Positions 4,973-5,323 of a stretch of DNA of 5,323 nt are shown in pieces. The notes beneath the pieces were generated by a model. It made no database searches and was not told the DNA's origin. It was given only the letters and a program-made list of their open reading frames with translations. The position numbers and the translations under genes were made by a program. The stretch comes from Pseudomonadota bacterium (GTDB taxonomy: Bacteria > Pseudomonadota > Gammaproteobacteria > Burkholderiales > Burkholderiaceae_B), in the NCBI GenBank assembly GCA_023423975.1, contig JAFAEO010000051.1:1-5323 (forward strand). The letters are read 5' to 3'. Each line of letters starts with the position of its first letter. Position 1 is the first letter of the stretch.

Positions 4973-5323
4973 ATGAAACAGGTCCTGCCCGCCCTTGCTC
5001 TCGCCATCATGCTTCCCTTCGCCGCCCAGGCCCAGGAGGGCGATTCCTACAGCGAAACGAAACTCGGCCTTTACGCAACAGCGACAGAGGCCCATGCCAT
5101 GATGGAGACCGATCCGCGCGCCATCCTGATTGATGTCCGCGACCCGTCCGAGCTGATGTTCACCGGCGCGGCAGAAGGGCTGGACATCCATGTGCCCTGG
5201 ATGGTGCTCGACCGTTCCGCATTCAGTGCCGAAAAGGGCGTCTGGCCGATGAAGCGCAACGAAGGGTTCGAGGCCAGCGTAAAGGCCCGTCTCGATGCCC
5301 TTGGCGTGACACCAGAGGATACC
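4973..5323 (+). CDS. Exported rhodanese-like protein, N-terminal part (3' end outside window)
   Basis: The reading frame is open to the last base, giving 117 residues from the ATG at 4973. The signal peptide is MKQVLPALALAIMLPFAAQA, with a cut before QEGDSY. The first half of a rhodanese domain follows: a helix with the EAHAMMETDP stretch, the strand ILIDVRDPSELMFTG, then IHVPW and a long insertion VLDRSAFSAEKGVWPMKRNEGFEASVKARLDALG. The catalytic-cysteine loop of rhodaneses comes after this point and is not in the window, so activity cannot be judged. Expected role: periplasmic sulfane-sulfur carrier or thiosulfate sulfurtransferase acting with the preceding DsrE protein, whose stop is 15 bases upstream. 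Another in-frame ATG at 4967 adds two residues; 4973 is preferred because GGAA at 4961-4964 is then eight bases away instead of two. Confidence 0.85.
   Translation, partial: MKQVLPALALAIMLPFAAQAQEGDSYSETKLGLYATATEAHAMMETDPRAILIDVRDPSELMFTGAAEGLDIHVPWMVLDRSAFSAEKGVWPMKRNEGFEASVKARLDALGVTPEDT

Noticed and set aside
4349..5191. Minus-strand open frame of 280 codons over the DsrE and rhodanese genes.
   Set aside because: It overlaps two genes with signal peptides and family motifs on the other strand, and shows no family features itself.

Overview
The window looks like a chromosomal or plasmid segment of a high-GC alphaproteobacterium. Codon use is strongly G/C-ending, and the protein style resembles Rhodobacteraceae such as Paracoccus or Rhodobacter. 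That placement comes from recalled family resemblance, not from a search. All nine genes lie on the + strand and are tightly packed, with gaps of -4 to about 69 bp. This fits one or a few co-transcribed units devoted to inorganic and reactive sulfur.

Layout: (1) 2-238 is the C-terminal DNA-binding end of a Crp/Fnr-family regulator, cut by the window edge. (2) A 69-bp gap carries two abutting perfect palindromes, a candidate operator or hairpin. (3) 308-520 is a small DUF2892 (YgaP-like) membrane protein, overlapping by 4 bp with (4) 517-945, a YeeE/YedE half-transporter, followed 1 bp later by (5) 947-1381, the partner DUF6691/YeeE half. (6) A hairpin straddles that stop codon. (7) 1423-2307 is an ETHE1/Blh-type metallo-beta-lactamase-fold protein, a probable persulfide dioxygenase. 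(8) 2321-2653 is a DUF442 (Blh N-domain-like) protein with a rhodanese-type CRSGAR loop that seems short at its C-terminus. (9) 2719-4455 is a SulP anion transporter with a STAS domain. (10) 4523-4957 is an exported DsrE-family protein. (11) 4973-5323 is the start of an exported rhodanese, cut by the window end before its catalytic cysteine.

Inferred working model: the split YeeE pair brings in thiosulfate or another sulfane-sulfur species. The DUF442 protein and the MBL dioxygenase move and oxidise the persulfide sulfur to sulfite in the cytoplasm. The SulP carrier handles the resulting sulfite or sulfate, or a related anion. The DsrE and rhodanese proteins, both with signal peptides, would pass sulfane sulfur in the periplasm. 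The set resembles the BigR/Blh/PmpAB sulfide-detoxification loci, but with a Crp/Fnr-type regulator beside it instead of the ArsR-type BigR/SqrR, and with Blh split into two genes in reversed order. No RNA genes, mobile elements or CRISPR arrays were seen, and no gene-free stretch exceeds 300 bases.
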